Source: Acarospora socialis
Taxonomy: Eukaryota; Ascomycota; Lecanoromycetes; Acarosporales; Acarosporaceae
Assembly: GCA_025617375.2 (NCBI GenBank)
Contig: JAMYGW020000008.1
Span: 992,001 to 1,056,000 of the forward strand
Reading direction: 5' to 3'
Length of the DNA stretch: 64,000 nucleotides
In this document: positions 11,011 to 22,945 of the stretch, piece by piece
Numbering within the stretch: the stretch's first letter is position 1
How the letters are laid out: each line of letters opens with the position of its first letter
Notes under the pieces: generated by a model
The model's input: only the letters and a program-made list of their open reading frames with translations
What the model was told of the DNA's origin: nothing
The model's database searches: none
Program-made: the position numbers and the translations under genes

Positions 11011-11795
11011 ATCTTGGCGCGATGAATCTAGGGGATGGGCTGCGTTTGGCTTTGGGAGGCACAGATTGATGGATGTGGAGACCCTAAAGGGTACACAGCT
11101 CTTGTATCATACAGGAGAATTGAATCGACGGTCTACCTCGTCCACAGCTGGCGATGAACGTGATAAGCACTTACGCATTAACCCATGCCCAAGTTCTGAA
11201 GTCCTCGAAGCGGGTCTCACCAACAGTATACTAATGTTTCCTAGCGCTGTCCCTCTCAGTTGGACTTCGAAGCATGTAACTAACTGCAGGACCTTTCTCG
11301 AGCAACAACCAACCACCAGTTGTTTACCGCCAATGGTACCTGAAGCAAGAGTACAACGTCCCTACATATATGTCGTTCCGGATGTTAACGGCCACCGACC
11401 AGAGACTTTTTCTTGTGTTTCGTATCTTGTCAATATTGGGTTTGACAAGTGTAGAATCCCCTGGAAATGGACGAGCCCATAATCAAAAGAAGATAATAAG
11501 AGTAGGAATGTAGTGGCAAGTTGACCCATGTCCACGGCAAGAATACATATCCAGAACCTTTTCTGGTATGAAGGAGCGTTCGCCATGTCCTACTTTTGGG
11601 GCCCAGTATAGATTACTATTGACCAGCTGGAGTATATGCTGTATGTAGCCACTGCCTCCGCGTACAAGTACAGTCGAATAGGTCCCTAGTACTTCTGAAT
11701 ACTGCCTGGCACCTTAGTGAAGCATTGACTTAGATGCTACGTTATGATAACTACCTTACTTGGGACCCCCCAGTGACCTTTATTAGGCCGAGGGC
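11011..11795. other. Gene-free spacer downstream of QCR9
   Basis: About 0.8 kb before the MITE. One open stretch from 11069 to 11482 lacks any recognisable domain and is probably chance. Confidence 0.45.
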
Positions 11796-11804
11796 TATCG
11801 TTAT
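11796..11804. repeat. Target-site duplication, left copy
   Basis: TATCGTTAT directly precedes the inverted-repeat element and is repeated exactly after its other end (12132-12140). Confidence 0.8.
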
Positions 11805-12131
11805 CGGCGAAGATCTAAATTTACCCACAATTTTGAATTCGCTTCTAGAATCTACCCAAATCTAACATAATTTCAGCAATCTAGCCCTTCCTATCCACAC
11901 CTAAGATTGATGAATTTTTTGTGTCTAAAGTTATGTTCAGTTCCTTCCTTGAACTTGAGTCTCCATCTGAGTCGACATGACTCTCATGTGTGATTTAGCT
12001 GGATTTAGGCGTGGATTTAGGTGCAAATATGGAGAGGTAGATGGATGAGGTAGATTAAAGAAATTTGCTTTTGTTTTGGGTAGATTCTAGAAATGAATTC
12101 GAAAATATGGGTAGTTTCTAGATATTCGCCG
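11805..12131. mobile_element. MITE with ~56-bp terminal inverted repeats, Mutator-like
   Basis: A 327-bp non-coding element. Its left end (11805-11860, starting CGGCGAAGATCT and ending CTACCCAAA) is the reverse complement of its right end (12075-12131) at about 47 of 57 positions by hand alignment, with one gap. It is flanked by a perfect 9-bp direct repeat, TATCGTTAT. Long inverted ends plus a 9-bp duplication are the mark of Mutator-like (MULE) elements; hAT elements give 8 bp. There is no open reading frame for a transposase, so it would be mobilised in trans. The interior is A/T-rich. Identical target duplications beside arms that differ at about one base in six suggest either a fairly recent insertion of an already diverged family, or arms that were never identical. 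Confidence 0.85.
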
Positions 12132-12140
12132 TATCGTTAT
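12132..12140. repeat. Target-site duplication, right copy
   Basis: TATCGTTAT, identical to 11796-11804, immediately follows the right terminal inverted repeat. Confidence 0.8.
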
Positions 12141-12462
12141 CGGATTATCGGCTCTCTGTTTGCATTCTTCGGTCCTTCTATCATCCGACGACGATCCTCT
12201 CGCAGTGAAGGCAAGGTGCAGTGTTACGAGTACCATTCCCAAACCTGTTCGGACTTACCGTGCTAAATACCTCCAAAGACTCAAGCTGCAGAATCTGCGG
12301 ATCCACCAAGAAGACTAACCTGGTTACTTACATTAAGTTTGCAGTAGCTTGTTTAAAGAAACCGAGCCTCGCAGTGCATCTGAAGACCCTTCCTTACAAA
12401 CAAAGGGCGTCTCGCCGATCCCTCGGTGAAACCCTGGCGCAAAGTTGAATCTTCTCGCCGTA
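12141..12462. promoter_or_regulatory. Upstream region of UBR1
   Basis: About 320 bp between the MITE duplication and the UBR1 start. It should hold the promoter and leader; the MITE therefore lies about 330 bp from the start codon. No specific element assigned. Confidence 0.4.
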
Positions 12463-15400
12463 ATGATATTAACGACTCATGACCAACAGCTCTGCCATGT
12501 TCTGAGGGATCATCCCCGAGAGCATGGCAACCGATATGATACTTACGCCAGCCAACACCTTCTAGAAGCCCTGTTCCGCTCCCTTACCTGCCACAATGAC
12601 GACTATTTACGACTCCTTTTCCCACACGGCCCGTCAGACAGTTGGCAGCTCAGAGAAGCGCAGGGTGCAGTTGAGGGAGCTGAATACACAGAAGCGGCGA
12701 GAGGCAAGCCCTGCGGGCATATATTCAAGAGTGGTGAAGCAACATATCGTTGCAAAACCTGCACAATTGACGATACATGTGTTCTTTGCAGCCGTTGCTT
12801 CGATGCTTCAGATCACTCAGAGCACATGGTCTACGTGAGCGTATCTCCAGGAAACAGCGGTTGTTGCGACTGTGGCGATGCTGAAGCATGGAGACTACCG
12901 GTCAACTGCGCAATCCATACGGCGGATCAGTCTCGACCCTATACGAGTTCAAGTAAAGCGGCGCAACTTCCGCAGGATCTAGTCGAAAGCATCAGGATTA
13001 CTGTCGGCCGGACAATAGACTACATGTGCGACGTAATATCGTGCTCGCCTGAGCGGCTACGTTCAGAGAAGATTGTGAGTTGCATCAAGCAGGATGAGCG
13101 GATCTCTCGTCTGACGTCCAAATGGTACGACAATGGAGATACGGTTGAGGACAGTCCAGAATACGCGCTGCTTCTGTGGAATGATGAAAAGCACACTGTG
13201 GAGGAAGTTCAGAACCAATTAGCGCGCGCTTGCAAAAACACCAAGAAGTTTGGGTTGCAGAAGGCGAACGAAGTGAACGATATGGGCCGTAGCGTCGTCA
13301 GATACTCGAAGGACATCGAAGAGCTGATCAAAATAGCTAAGATTATTGAGGATATCAAGGTTACCGTAACGATACGTTCAGCAAGAGATACTTTTCGGGA
13401 GCAGATGTGCGGCACGATTATCGAATGGCTTGTAGATATTGCCGGCTGTAGCATTGGCAATGATCATGACATTCTACGACAGACAATCTGCGAGGAGTTT
13501 CTCAAGTCCTGGCGGACAGGCAGTGAGGCTGTCAATGCATGGATTGGTAAAAGTGGCATTGACGATCACGAGATCGAGGAAGCATTCCAGGACAGGCGGC
13601 TCCTGTTCGCTCAAGCCATCCAGAACGAGGTGATGGTAGCACGGGTGATGAATCAAGATAGTGATGACGATCTGGTGGATAATGACAATGAGGACGACGG
13701 CGACGAGGATGTAGATAGCCAGATGATTGAGGCGGACGAGGAAGATGACATGTTGTTAGATCTCGAGATGAGAGATGGCGATGGGGATGGAGATCTGGAC
13801 ACACAGACAGGAGAAGAACCTGAAGACGAGACCGAGGTATCCGAAGCAACCTATGCCGGTTACCCTCCTCCTCCGCCTCCACCTCCTCCACCACCTCAGC
13901 CTCTGAGACGACGGCAGAGAATTCGAACGTCTTCAGATTCTGACAATGGTGATGAGCTTCTACCTCCAAGTTATCTCGCAAAAGGAACCATAGAGATACC
14001 GAAAACACCCACCCAGAAAGCCCGAACAAGCCACCAAAGACCGGCAAAGTATTGGCTTGAGAAGCCTGCAGGCTACACGACCAGAGAAGCTGTCCCGCTG
14101 TACGAAGACATCTGGGAGCGTGTTAGACTCGATTGGATGATTCTCTTTGATCTGAGGCTATGGAAGAAAGCTCGAACCGATCTTCGTGACCTGTACATCA
14201 GTACCGTGGTCACAATTCCTCAATTCAAGCGGGTGCTAGGACTTCGTTTTGCAGGCCTTTATACTGTCCTGGCCCAGCTTTATCTCGTATCAGACCGAGA
14301 ACCTGACCATTCCATCATCAATTTGTCCCTGCAGATGCTAACCACCCCATCTATCACCGAAGAAGTGGTTGAGAGAGGAAACTTTTTAACCAACCTGATC
14401 ACGATTCTTTATACCTTTCTCACTACACGACAAGTCGGTCATCCAAGAGATGTTGATCCTTTGGCTACCTTAGCCTTCGATGCTGGATCGGTCACTAACC
14501 GGCGCATGTACCATTTCTTCATGGATCTTAAATATCTATTTGGGTCTGAGTACGTACAGGAGAAGCTTCGCACAGAAGAGAGGTACATGCTGCAGTTCCT
14601 CGATCTTGTGAAGCTACCTCAAGGCATTTGCCCTAACACGCGGGCGATAGGAGAGCACGTTGAATATGAAACAGACGCTTGGATTAGTGCTTCTCTTTTA
14701 ACCCGCGAGATTAATAGACTATGCCGTCAGTTCGCGGAGTCGTTCCGGTGGAAGAGAAGTGAAGATGCTGCCAGTATCTCCCGTGTGATACGCCTGGCTG
14801 CAAAGGCAACGATCAGCAATTCGGTCGGGGCAGAGCGTAAACGGTTTCATCAAGCTGAGATCAAGCATGAGGTGCAGTTCAAGACCCTTGATCCGCTTGA
14901 CTTCGACCGGGATGAGTGGGGCCGTGCCATGCAGTATGAAGTGGTCAACTTCATTGTGGACAAGGAGCCTATCAGCTTCCATCATGCCCTTCATTATACC
15001 CTCTCGTGGCTGGTGGACTGTGGCAAGAGCATGTCCCGCGATAATTTACGAAGCCTTCTGCTTTTCACTGCTAAAGACCTCAGAGAGCCGCCTACAGCCA
15101 GGGCTATGATTCCTGATCACGAACCGGAAGACTATCTGATGGCAATGTTCGACTTCCCCTTGAGGGTATGCGCATGGTTGGCGCAGATGAAGGCAGGGAT
15201 GTGGGTACGGAACGGTTTGAGCCTTCGTCATCAGATGTCTACGTACCGTGGAGTATCCCAGCGCGATTTAGCTCACCATCGCGACATATTCCTTTTGCAG
15301 ACAGCACTGGTTACATGCAGCCCTAATCGTGTTCTGGCTTCGATGATCGACAGGTTCGGCATGGTCGATTGGATGAAGGGCAATTACGGATCCCGACCTC

Positions 15401-18400
15401 GATTTGAGGACACTCAGCTTGTAGACGTCGCGGAGGATATGATACATCTCTTGATTGTCTTGCTCAGCGATAGGACCTCCCTGCAGCCGATTGAGGACGA
15501 ACCTTGTCAACAAGCTCTTGCTATAAGGAAGGATATTGTACATATTCTCTGTTTCAAACCGTTGTCTTTCTCGGATTTGTGCGGACGTTTGGCGGACAAG
15601 TTTCAGGACCTCGAAGAATTTCAGGATATACTGGAAGAGATGACAAACTTCCGAGCACCTGAAGGCCTTTCAGATTCTGGGACATTCGAGCTGAAGCAGG
15701 AATTCCTCGAAGAACTTGATCCGTATATCGCGCACTACAGCAAGAATCAGCGCGACGAAGCCGAGAATGCTTATCGAACGTGGAAGGCAAAGAGAACTGG
15801 GAAACCCCTTTCGGACGTCGTCTACGAACCTAAACTTCGACCAATAAACTCAGGAGTCTTCGCGGATCTCGCAGCCTTCACGAAGTCACCTCTTTTCGCC
15901 CAGATTATATACTATTCGCTAGCATACGCGCTACAAGCGAAGACTTATACCTCTACCATACCGAGTACAAGGGTTGAAGCTTTTATCCAGGTCGTCCTTC
16001 ATCTCACCTTACTGGCCATTCTCGAGGACAGAACCGACGAAGATGAGATGACGGAAGAGTCGCTACAGTCCTTCACCTTTCATGCCTTATCTAAATCTGC
16101 AAGCGTTGGGATACCTGGACATCCTACGATCTTTGCGCTTCTCCAAGCATTGTTGTTCATGGACGAAATCAAATCCTGCGCCCCAAAAATTCACCTCGCC
16201 CTTCGCCGGCTCCAGCAGAAACGGCCAAGGACATACAGATCTATCAGCGCAACATTCGGTGTTCCGTTGGACAGAATGGACACCGAGTCCCCAGCCAGTG
16301 CTGCAGGTGATGATGTCGAACGAAAGAAGAGGCAAGCTCTAGAACGTCAAGCGAAGGTCATGGCACAATTTCAACAACAACAGCAGAGGTTTCTTGATAA
16401 CCAAGGGGATATAGACTGGGGCGACGAAGACCTGGCCGTGGACGACTCCGAAGAACAGGAAACTAAGAAGGAGCACCGGAAGTTCTGGGCATATCCAAGT
16501 GGCACATGCATACTGTGCCAAGAGGAAACGAACGATGCGCGTCTTTTTGGAACGTTTGCTCTCATAATGGATAGCGATATACTAAGGCAGACGGATCTCA
16601 AAGACCACTCATTCGTCAGTGAAGCCATCGATACCCCAGCAAGTCTTGATCGATCCTCCAATGACATTCGCCCCTTTGGAGTGTCTGGTCAAAACCGAAA
16701 CCTAGTGCGCAAGCTCACCGCTACAGGCCAAGAAGTAATCACAGAACGTCAAGGGCTGGGTAAAGGGTTTCCTCTGTCACAAGTCAAACGAGGCCCCGTC
16801 ACCGTAGGATGTGGACATATAATGCATTACACATGTTTCGAGCTTTATTATGCAGCCACCCAGCGTCGACAAGCGCACCAGATTGCCCGTAACCATCCGG
16901 AGCGATTGGCTCGGAAAGAGTTCGTTTGCCCGCTGTGCAAGGCACTCGGCAATGCTTTCTTGCCCATCATCTGGAGAGGCAAGGAGGAGGTGTATCCCGG
17001 CGTCCTTCACACGGACTGTTCAATGAACGAGTGGTTGCAGTCCCACGTTGGGCTCACAGTGTCGAGATTCCAGAAGTCAGCCATAGCGGATCACCAAAAC
17101 CAGGCAAATGCTCGGTATCAGGACCTTTTCGTCACCTACGCATCGAGAACGATCATTCCCCCTTTGGCGAATAAACTAGATCAGCTTGTGCAACCAAGTT
17201 ACTCAAACCCTATTCTATCACATCAACCAGGCCCATTCCAGATGCCAGGACTCTTTCCCAATGAAGAAATCTTGTCAGTGACGGCACCAAGCCATGCTAT
17301 TGCCCCACAAGCAATGGCTATGGTGGAACTAGTCGGTATATACAAGAGGTTATGTGAAACCTTCAGGGTCAATCAATTGACAACTCGTTACAACTATCCT
17401 GCGGCGAGCGCCCCCGCAGTGGAGGACTTGACCAATACTGATACACTGGCAAAAACCCTGGGCTTCTCTATAGCTGCTACGGAGATTGCACAGCGCGGAA
17501 TTGAGTCCGCTCCCGGTTCAACTTTCTTGGAAAAAATACCACAACAGACTCTCACTCACTTGCGCATACTATCCGAGACAGCCTTCTCTTACATCACCAT
17601 TGGTGGTCTGCGTATCGTTCCGGCGAACAAGACCGTCTCAGAGTTCTCGGAGACGCATATCCGTCAGCTCCACCAATTGTGGTTTGGCCATCCCCAAATA
17701 TTCGGATCGGGACCTTCATTTCTCGATCCTGACTATCTACAACCACTTCTCAGCCAGGATCTTTTCAACTTTCTTGCCGAATGCTCTGTATGCATTATAC
17801 CTGCTTTCGGCCTTGCCGTCCATCATGTCCTCCAGCTTTGCTATATCGCTGAGATTGTGAAAGTAGCTGTTGCATTTCTCTACGAACCTGAAGGTCTCCT
17901 GCAATTGGCAGCCTCAGAAGAATACACGACGGGCACCTTACACAGTAGTAGCAGAACTCGCAACTCAACAGCTACCGAATCTTTACTTTCCTTTCTGAAT
18001 CAGATCCTTACGTCAGCGGATGTTCCCATTACGGCCCGGTGGAGAGAACAAACTACCATCATAACGCACCGACTTCGGAGGCTGTTGGCCAGCTATGCAT
18101 TGCCATTCTTGCGCAAAAGTGTTATACTTTTACATGTCAGCTATGGCCTTGACTTTCCGGATACCGGAGGCTCGAATACCGATGCCACCGAGTTGGACCG
18201 GCTCACCAGTGCACTACGCCTTCCTACGGTGGACGATATATGTTCCTCGTTGGACACTAAATTTACAGTCTCGACCGTGCTGCAGTCCGTTGTCGCAGGT
18301 TGGGTCCGCCATTGGGCATGGAATCGTTTGAGCAAGCGTCAACCCACGCGGACACTGTCGCTCAGCCACCCTGCCATTTTCGAGCTGATTGGACTGCCTC

Positions 18401-18898
18401 ATGCTTTCGATACATTGACCGACGAGACTATGAAACGTAAGTGTCCCACCACCGGCAAAGAGCTCGTCGACCCGACTATCTGCTTGTTCTGTGGCGACAT
18501 TTTCTGCAGCCAAGCTTTCTGCTGTCAAAAGGCAAAACTTGGCGGTTGCAACCAGCATCTGGAGAAGTAAGCATATCCGAAGTCAATAATGATCTTTTCA
18601 ATCAGCTCAGCTGACCTGACACTCTGGCAGATGCGGTCGTGGTATTGGCTTATTCATCAACATCCGAAAGTGCACTGTACTTTATCTCCACAGTCATACA
18701 GGCAGCTGGGCATTTGCCCCTTATCTTGACAAGCACGGGGAGGTCGATCCGGGACTGAGACGCAACCGGCAGTTGTTCCTGAACCAGCGTCGGTACGATG
18801 CCTTGCTGAGGAACGTTTGGCTCCATCACGGCATCCCGACGACGATCTCAAGGAAGCTCGAGGCCGACATCAATAATGGCGGTTGGGAGAGCTTATAG
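12463..18898 (+). CDS. UBR1: E3 ubiquitin ligase of the N-degron pathway (UBR1 family)
   Basis: Recognises proteins with destabilising N-termini and polyubiquitinates them with an E2 partner. Exons 12463..18566 and 18631..18898 encode 2123 residues, typical for fungal UBR1. Domains in order: UBR box (about 82-150; CGHIFKSGEATYRCKTC ... CCDCGDAEAW), which reads basic N-termini; ClpS-like N-domain (about 230-330; YALLLWNDEKHTVEEV) for bulky N-termini; an acidic tract with a run of prolines (about 400-480); a split RING (about 1349-1490; CILCQEE ... GCGHIMHYTCFELYY ... FVCPLCKALG); and the C-terminal UBR autoinhibitory region (CGRGIGLFINIRKCTVLYLHS). The ATG at 12463 starts just before conserved sequence; no upstream exon is needed. 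The 64-nt intron near the 3' end restores the conserved tail. Confidence 0.95.
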
Positions 18899-19365
18899 GC
18901 GGAGGGGTCGGAATCTCTACTCAATTGGGACATGGTTCTCTGGCGTGGGTGAGCCTTGGGACACTGGTCGACCTTTATCTCTATCAAGGGTTTATGGAGG
19001 ATTTTGACGGACTCATTGGCGTTCGACTTGGTGTTTCTAGCTTTACATCTCTAACCTAGCGAGAGTATGAATAAGTTGATATTACTTTCCAGTATTGTGG
19101 GATTTGTGTACATGGTATTCGACTTTGGCAGGACATGTGGCAGTCGCATGGTCCGGGACATTCCGAAGCATTCGAGTGACGTTCGCAGCTAGGCCAACTT
19201 AATGTAGGTCCGTAGACAGAAATCTTCCAAACGCACTCAACACACTCATACTAGTACGACTTACTTGGCTGCTGAGAGGATGTTCAGATGAGCTACCCGA
19301 GTGAGCTTTCTGCAGCTTGAATCCTCCCAGTAAAACCCTCACATACTAGACCTCCCACAACCACC
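18899..19365. other. Spacer UBR1 to RED-like gene
   Basis: About 470 bp, co-directional genes on both sides. No extra feature recognised. Confidence 0.5.
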
Positions 19366-21149
19366 ATGAACAATACACAGTTCCGCCGTCTAGTCTTAGA
19401 CACGCCCAATGTGAAACCAAACGGCAACAAAGAGGCCACTCCCCGAAGAGATGGCGCCTCCCCAGCAGCCCTCGGCTCCCGAATGCGCTCGAGCATCCCC
19501 ATGACCCCGTACGTCAGCCCCTCACTGTCGCCTCCGCCATCAACATCCGGAAACCGTCACATCACTAACGCTTGATTCACCACAGACGCTCCGTCGCCGG
19601 CACATCATCGAGCATCGACTTCGCGCGTCAACTCGCCGCCCACAATGCGCCGCCCGGCCACCCGGCCAAGCGCTTCAAATCGTCCGCCGCGCCCAAAGGC
19701 TCCAAGCTGGCGTCGGGCTACGTCGATCGCACGCAGACGCGCGTATCGGCCGAGGAAGATGAGATGGCGGGTCGGATCAAGGCGCTCGAGGATATGGTGA
19801 AGTTGAGGCAGATCGACGAGGGCACGTTCGTGAGACTGCGGGACGAGATTGTGGGTGGGGATGTAGGGACTACGCATTTGGTCAAGGGCCTGGATTGGAA
19901 GCTGCTGGAGCGGGTGAGGATGGGGGTGGATGTGCTTGGTGGTGGGGAGGCGAGTAAGGAGGAGGAGGAGGGGGCCCACAGCGGGAAGGGGGGTGAGGAT
20001 GTGGAAGAAGAGTTTGAGAAGTTGGAGCACCGGGAGATCAAGCCGGTGGAGAGGGAGGAGAAGGTCAAGAAGGGCGAGACGGCGCAGGCGCCGGTCGTGG
20101 TGGGGAAGAAACGGACGAGGGATGAGATTCTCGCGGAGTTGAGGGCGTCGAGGCTGGCTGCGGCGGCGGAGAAGAAGGCTGCGGAGAAGCCGTCGTTGGG
20201 ACCGAAGTTTAGGAGGTTGGGGGATAGAAAGGAGAAGAGTCGGATTGAGCGAGATGGGAAGGGAAGGGAGGTGCTGATTACTGTTGATGAGGAGGGTAGG
20301 GTGAAGAGGAAAGTCAAGAAGTCCAAGGTCGGAGATGGGACGAAGAGTTACGGAAGTGGGCTTTTGGTACCTGATAAAGGCTCTAAGCCCTTGGGATTGG
20401 AAGTACAGGGAGTTCCTTTCCCCGAGCCAGCCGAGGATGAGGACGAGGGAGATATCTTCGAGGGAGCAGGCGACGACTACGATCCGTTAGGTGGTGGTAA
20501 TGATGACGATGACGATGACAGCGGTGGTTCCTCGGTTGATGGCACAAGGACATCACCAATTGACAGCGAGCCAACATCAACCGCCAATATCAGAGGCGAT
20601 AACTCAGAGCACGCTATGCCAGATCATCCCATTTCACCCCGAAAAGAAAGCACAACAGATATGCCTCCGCCTCCTCCACCACCAAGACCGTCAGCACCTA
20701 CAAGGAACTATTTTGGCGAATCCATCGCAAGCGAACAAGACTCCAACACACCAACACCCTTGAACCCACTTACCGACCCGACCATCCTGGCCGCACTCAA
20801 GAAAGCCTCTTCCATCGCACCCATCGCCTCCGAGGACAGTCGAGACGCAAACGACGACGAAGCAGCCCGTCTAGCACGTCGGAAAAAGATGCTCGAATCG
20901 CACGATCGTGACGCGGAGGACATGGACCTGGGCTTTGGGAGCAGCAGATTCGGGGACGAAGAAGACACGGAAGAGAGGAAGGTCAAGCTCTCCGTCTGGG
21001 CTGGTGGGGCGGAAGGTGGTGACGACGGAGGCGGCAAGGGCGATGGGAAGGGGAAGAGGAAGCGAGGGCCGAAGAAGAGGAAGGGGGACGGCAACAACGC
21101 TGCTGATGTGCTGAAGGTGCTGGAGCGGAGGAAAGAGGGGTCGAAGTAG
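19366..21149 (+). CDS. RED/IK-like spliceosome protein (RED_N domain)
   Basis: RED (IK) is a component of the pre-catalytic spliceosome B complex. Exons 19366..19508 and 19586..21149 (77-nt intron) encode 568 residues. The N-terminal half resembles RED_N: MNNTQFRRLVLDTP, then DFARQLAAHNAP, KRFKSSAAPKGSKLASGYVDRT, an EEDEMAGRIKALEDMVKLRQID segment, and THLVKGLDWKLLERVR. The rest is highly charged and low in complexity: Glu/Lys-rich, an Asp run (GGNDDDDDDSGG), a proline run (MPPPPPPPRPSAP) and a C-terminal Lys/Arg-rich tail (GKGKRKRGPKKRKGDG) that looks like a nuclear localisation signal. The lysine/arginine dipeptides and the family's known role point to the nucleus. Confidence in the exact function is moderate because the C-terminal half is divergent. 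Confidence 0.8.
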
Positions 21150-22945
21150 AGTCGGTGGATTGGTTCTTGCTAGCGGGGAGGGTGAGGTGGCTGTAGTCTG
21201 CAGGTGTGACGACGTACATACATGTGGATACCTAACTCGCCTTACATACTTGATGCATTGATCGAATATTTATGCCTCGCGTGCGCTGTCCAATGGACTA
21301 AGGCAGTCATTGGAAAACCATACCCACAAGTATCACCAGGAGTATGAGGATTAGTTCGATCTGACAGCCAGACAACCGCTCATGAGAAATTCAGTATATC
21401 TGCTAAAACGACACGCTCCCCTCGAGAAAGCCGAAACTTAGCGCCGGCCCTCACACCCTCAGCAGGAGATTACTTCAAGATGCCCAGGTCGGTTAGGTAG
21501 CGAGTCCGGGTGGGCAAGGTGGGGGACCAAGACCCCGGCCCTTGGGTATCGCACCGCATGGCATAATCAGTTAAGGGCCGCAAGGCGTGTCGGCAATGCT
21601 TCAGAAGGAGTGAGCGTTCGCAACGTGATTGGACTGTTCGTCCGATGCTCAAAGCCCCTTCTGCCGGGAATTGCGAGATTACGCTATGCTACGCTACGCT
21701 ATCGATTACGCACTCCCCGAACGTGCAGCGGACGCTCTTGAAACGATGAATGATGAACTCCGTCGGACTGACGGCGCTTCGATTGGTTGGGGGGTGGGAA
21801 GGCGGACTGAGCGTACATGATTAGAAAATTGGTCACAGATTGCTTTGTTTACTGCTTGATCGACGAAGAATTATAATCATGTTGGGAAGTTAGACCTGTC
21901 GAGTAATTTGGAAGGAGACGTTGACTCAGGTTTGTCAACTGAAATCGGCGACTTGTTGCATGCGGCCTGCCATTCATCCCATCTTTCTCCGTCCGTCTCA
22001 AAAGAATCAGGGCCCAGTCTATCGGGTTGCCCCTGCATCTTACGCTAAGGCTAAGATCTTTTCGAGCCGAGCACGAATTAGTGTTTAAGTCTGGATCGGG
22101 GACCGCTGGATGTCGGACATTAGCTCTGGCTCTGGCACTGGCACTGGCACTGGCACTCACACTCGACACATCATCCTTTCTTGCTCGCTCCCCTTTCTTT
22201 CTTTCTGACTGTGTTTTCTTTCCTGCAGGCGCCGATCAAGTGCCGGTAACACCTTAGTCACTTAGTAATTTCCTCATGCACGTGTGTCGGTTCAGTATGG
22301 GCCAGATACTTGACCTATCATCGAGTAGTACGTTACGGTCTACGAACACTCAGATCTCCCCTGTTCATCCTCTGGCCGCCGTCGACTGAGCTTACTCCGA
22401 AAAGTATAGTCCTTCAAGAATACAACCTACAAGGAGTCGCAGCCCCCACAGATTTTCAGTCCCAGCCCTGACACTTATGTCGTACATACATGCCACCTAC
22501 TTCCCTCTTCCCTCTGGAAAGTATGCCGGCGTGGCGCTGCCCTCAGAGAAAACCCCGCTGGACCTGACTCGCACTTTGATGCATTGATCGAATGCCCCAT
22601 GTTCTTGCTTGAAACGCGCCACTTACGAGGCGTGGACTTCGTGCCCTCCTTTACAATATGTCCACCTTCATATATGGTCATCGTCCGCCATATCTGGCTT
22701 CTCTTTCGTTCCGCTTATCTCACCATCTTTGCTGGAGTCGTCGTCGTTGCACTTGCACCCTTCGCTTTAAGAAGTCATTCCTTTCGAGCTCTTTTTGCTC
22801 CCTACATTCTTTCGACTGGTCAACTGAAGACCAAACCTCTTCTTTTCCATCCTCCGCAAGAAGAAGCCCAGGCCGGCTCACGGATTACTTTCTGTCCAAC
22901 GTCTACAAGGTACCCTTCTGAGAAGTCTACGACATCGATCACAGG
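21150..22945. promoter_or_regulatory. 1.8-kb non-coding region before the GH128 gene
   Basis: Holds the RED-like gene 3' end and presumably a long promoter for the secreted GH128 protein. It contains a six-base tandem repeat at 22124-22165 and pyrimidine-rich stretches near 22180-22230. No coding exon with recognisable homology seen. Confidence 0.4.
22124..22165. repeat. Hexanucleotide tandem repeat (CTGGCA/CTGGCT)
   Basis: About six and a half imperfect copies of a 6-bp unit, CTGGCT grading into CTGGCAC-type copies. It lies in the spacer upstream of the GH128 gene. Confidence 0.8.

Noticed and set aside
11069-11482. 138-codon open frame after QCR9
   Set aside because: No recognisable family, no exon neighbours, ordinary spacer composition.
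1-12000. Secondary-metabolite cluster containing the P450
   Set aside because: The neighbours are housekeeping genes (hexosaminidase, NAB2, HEM14, PYM, QCR9); there is no synthase, regulator or transporter nearby.
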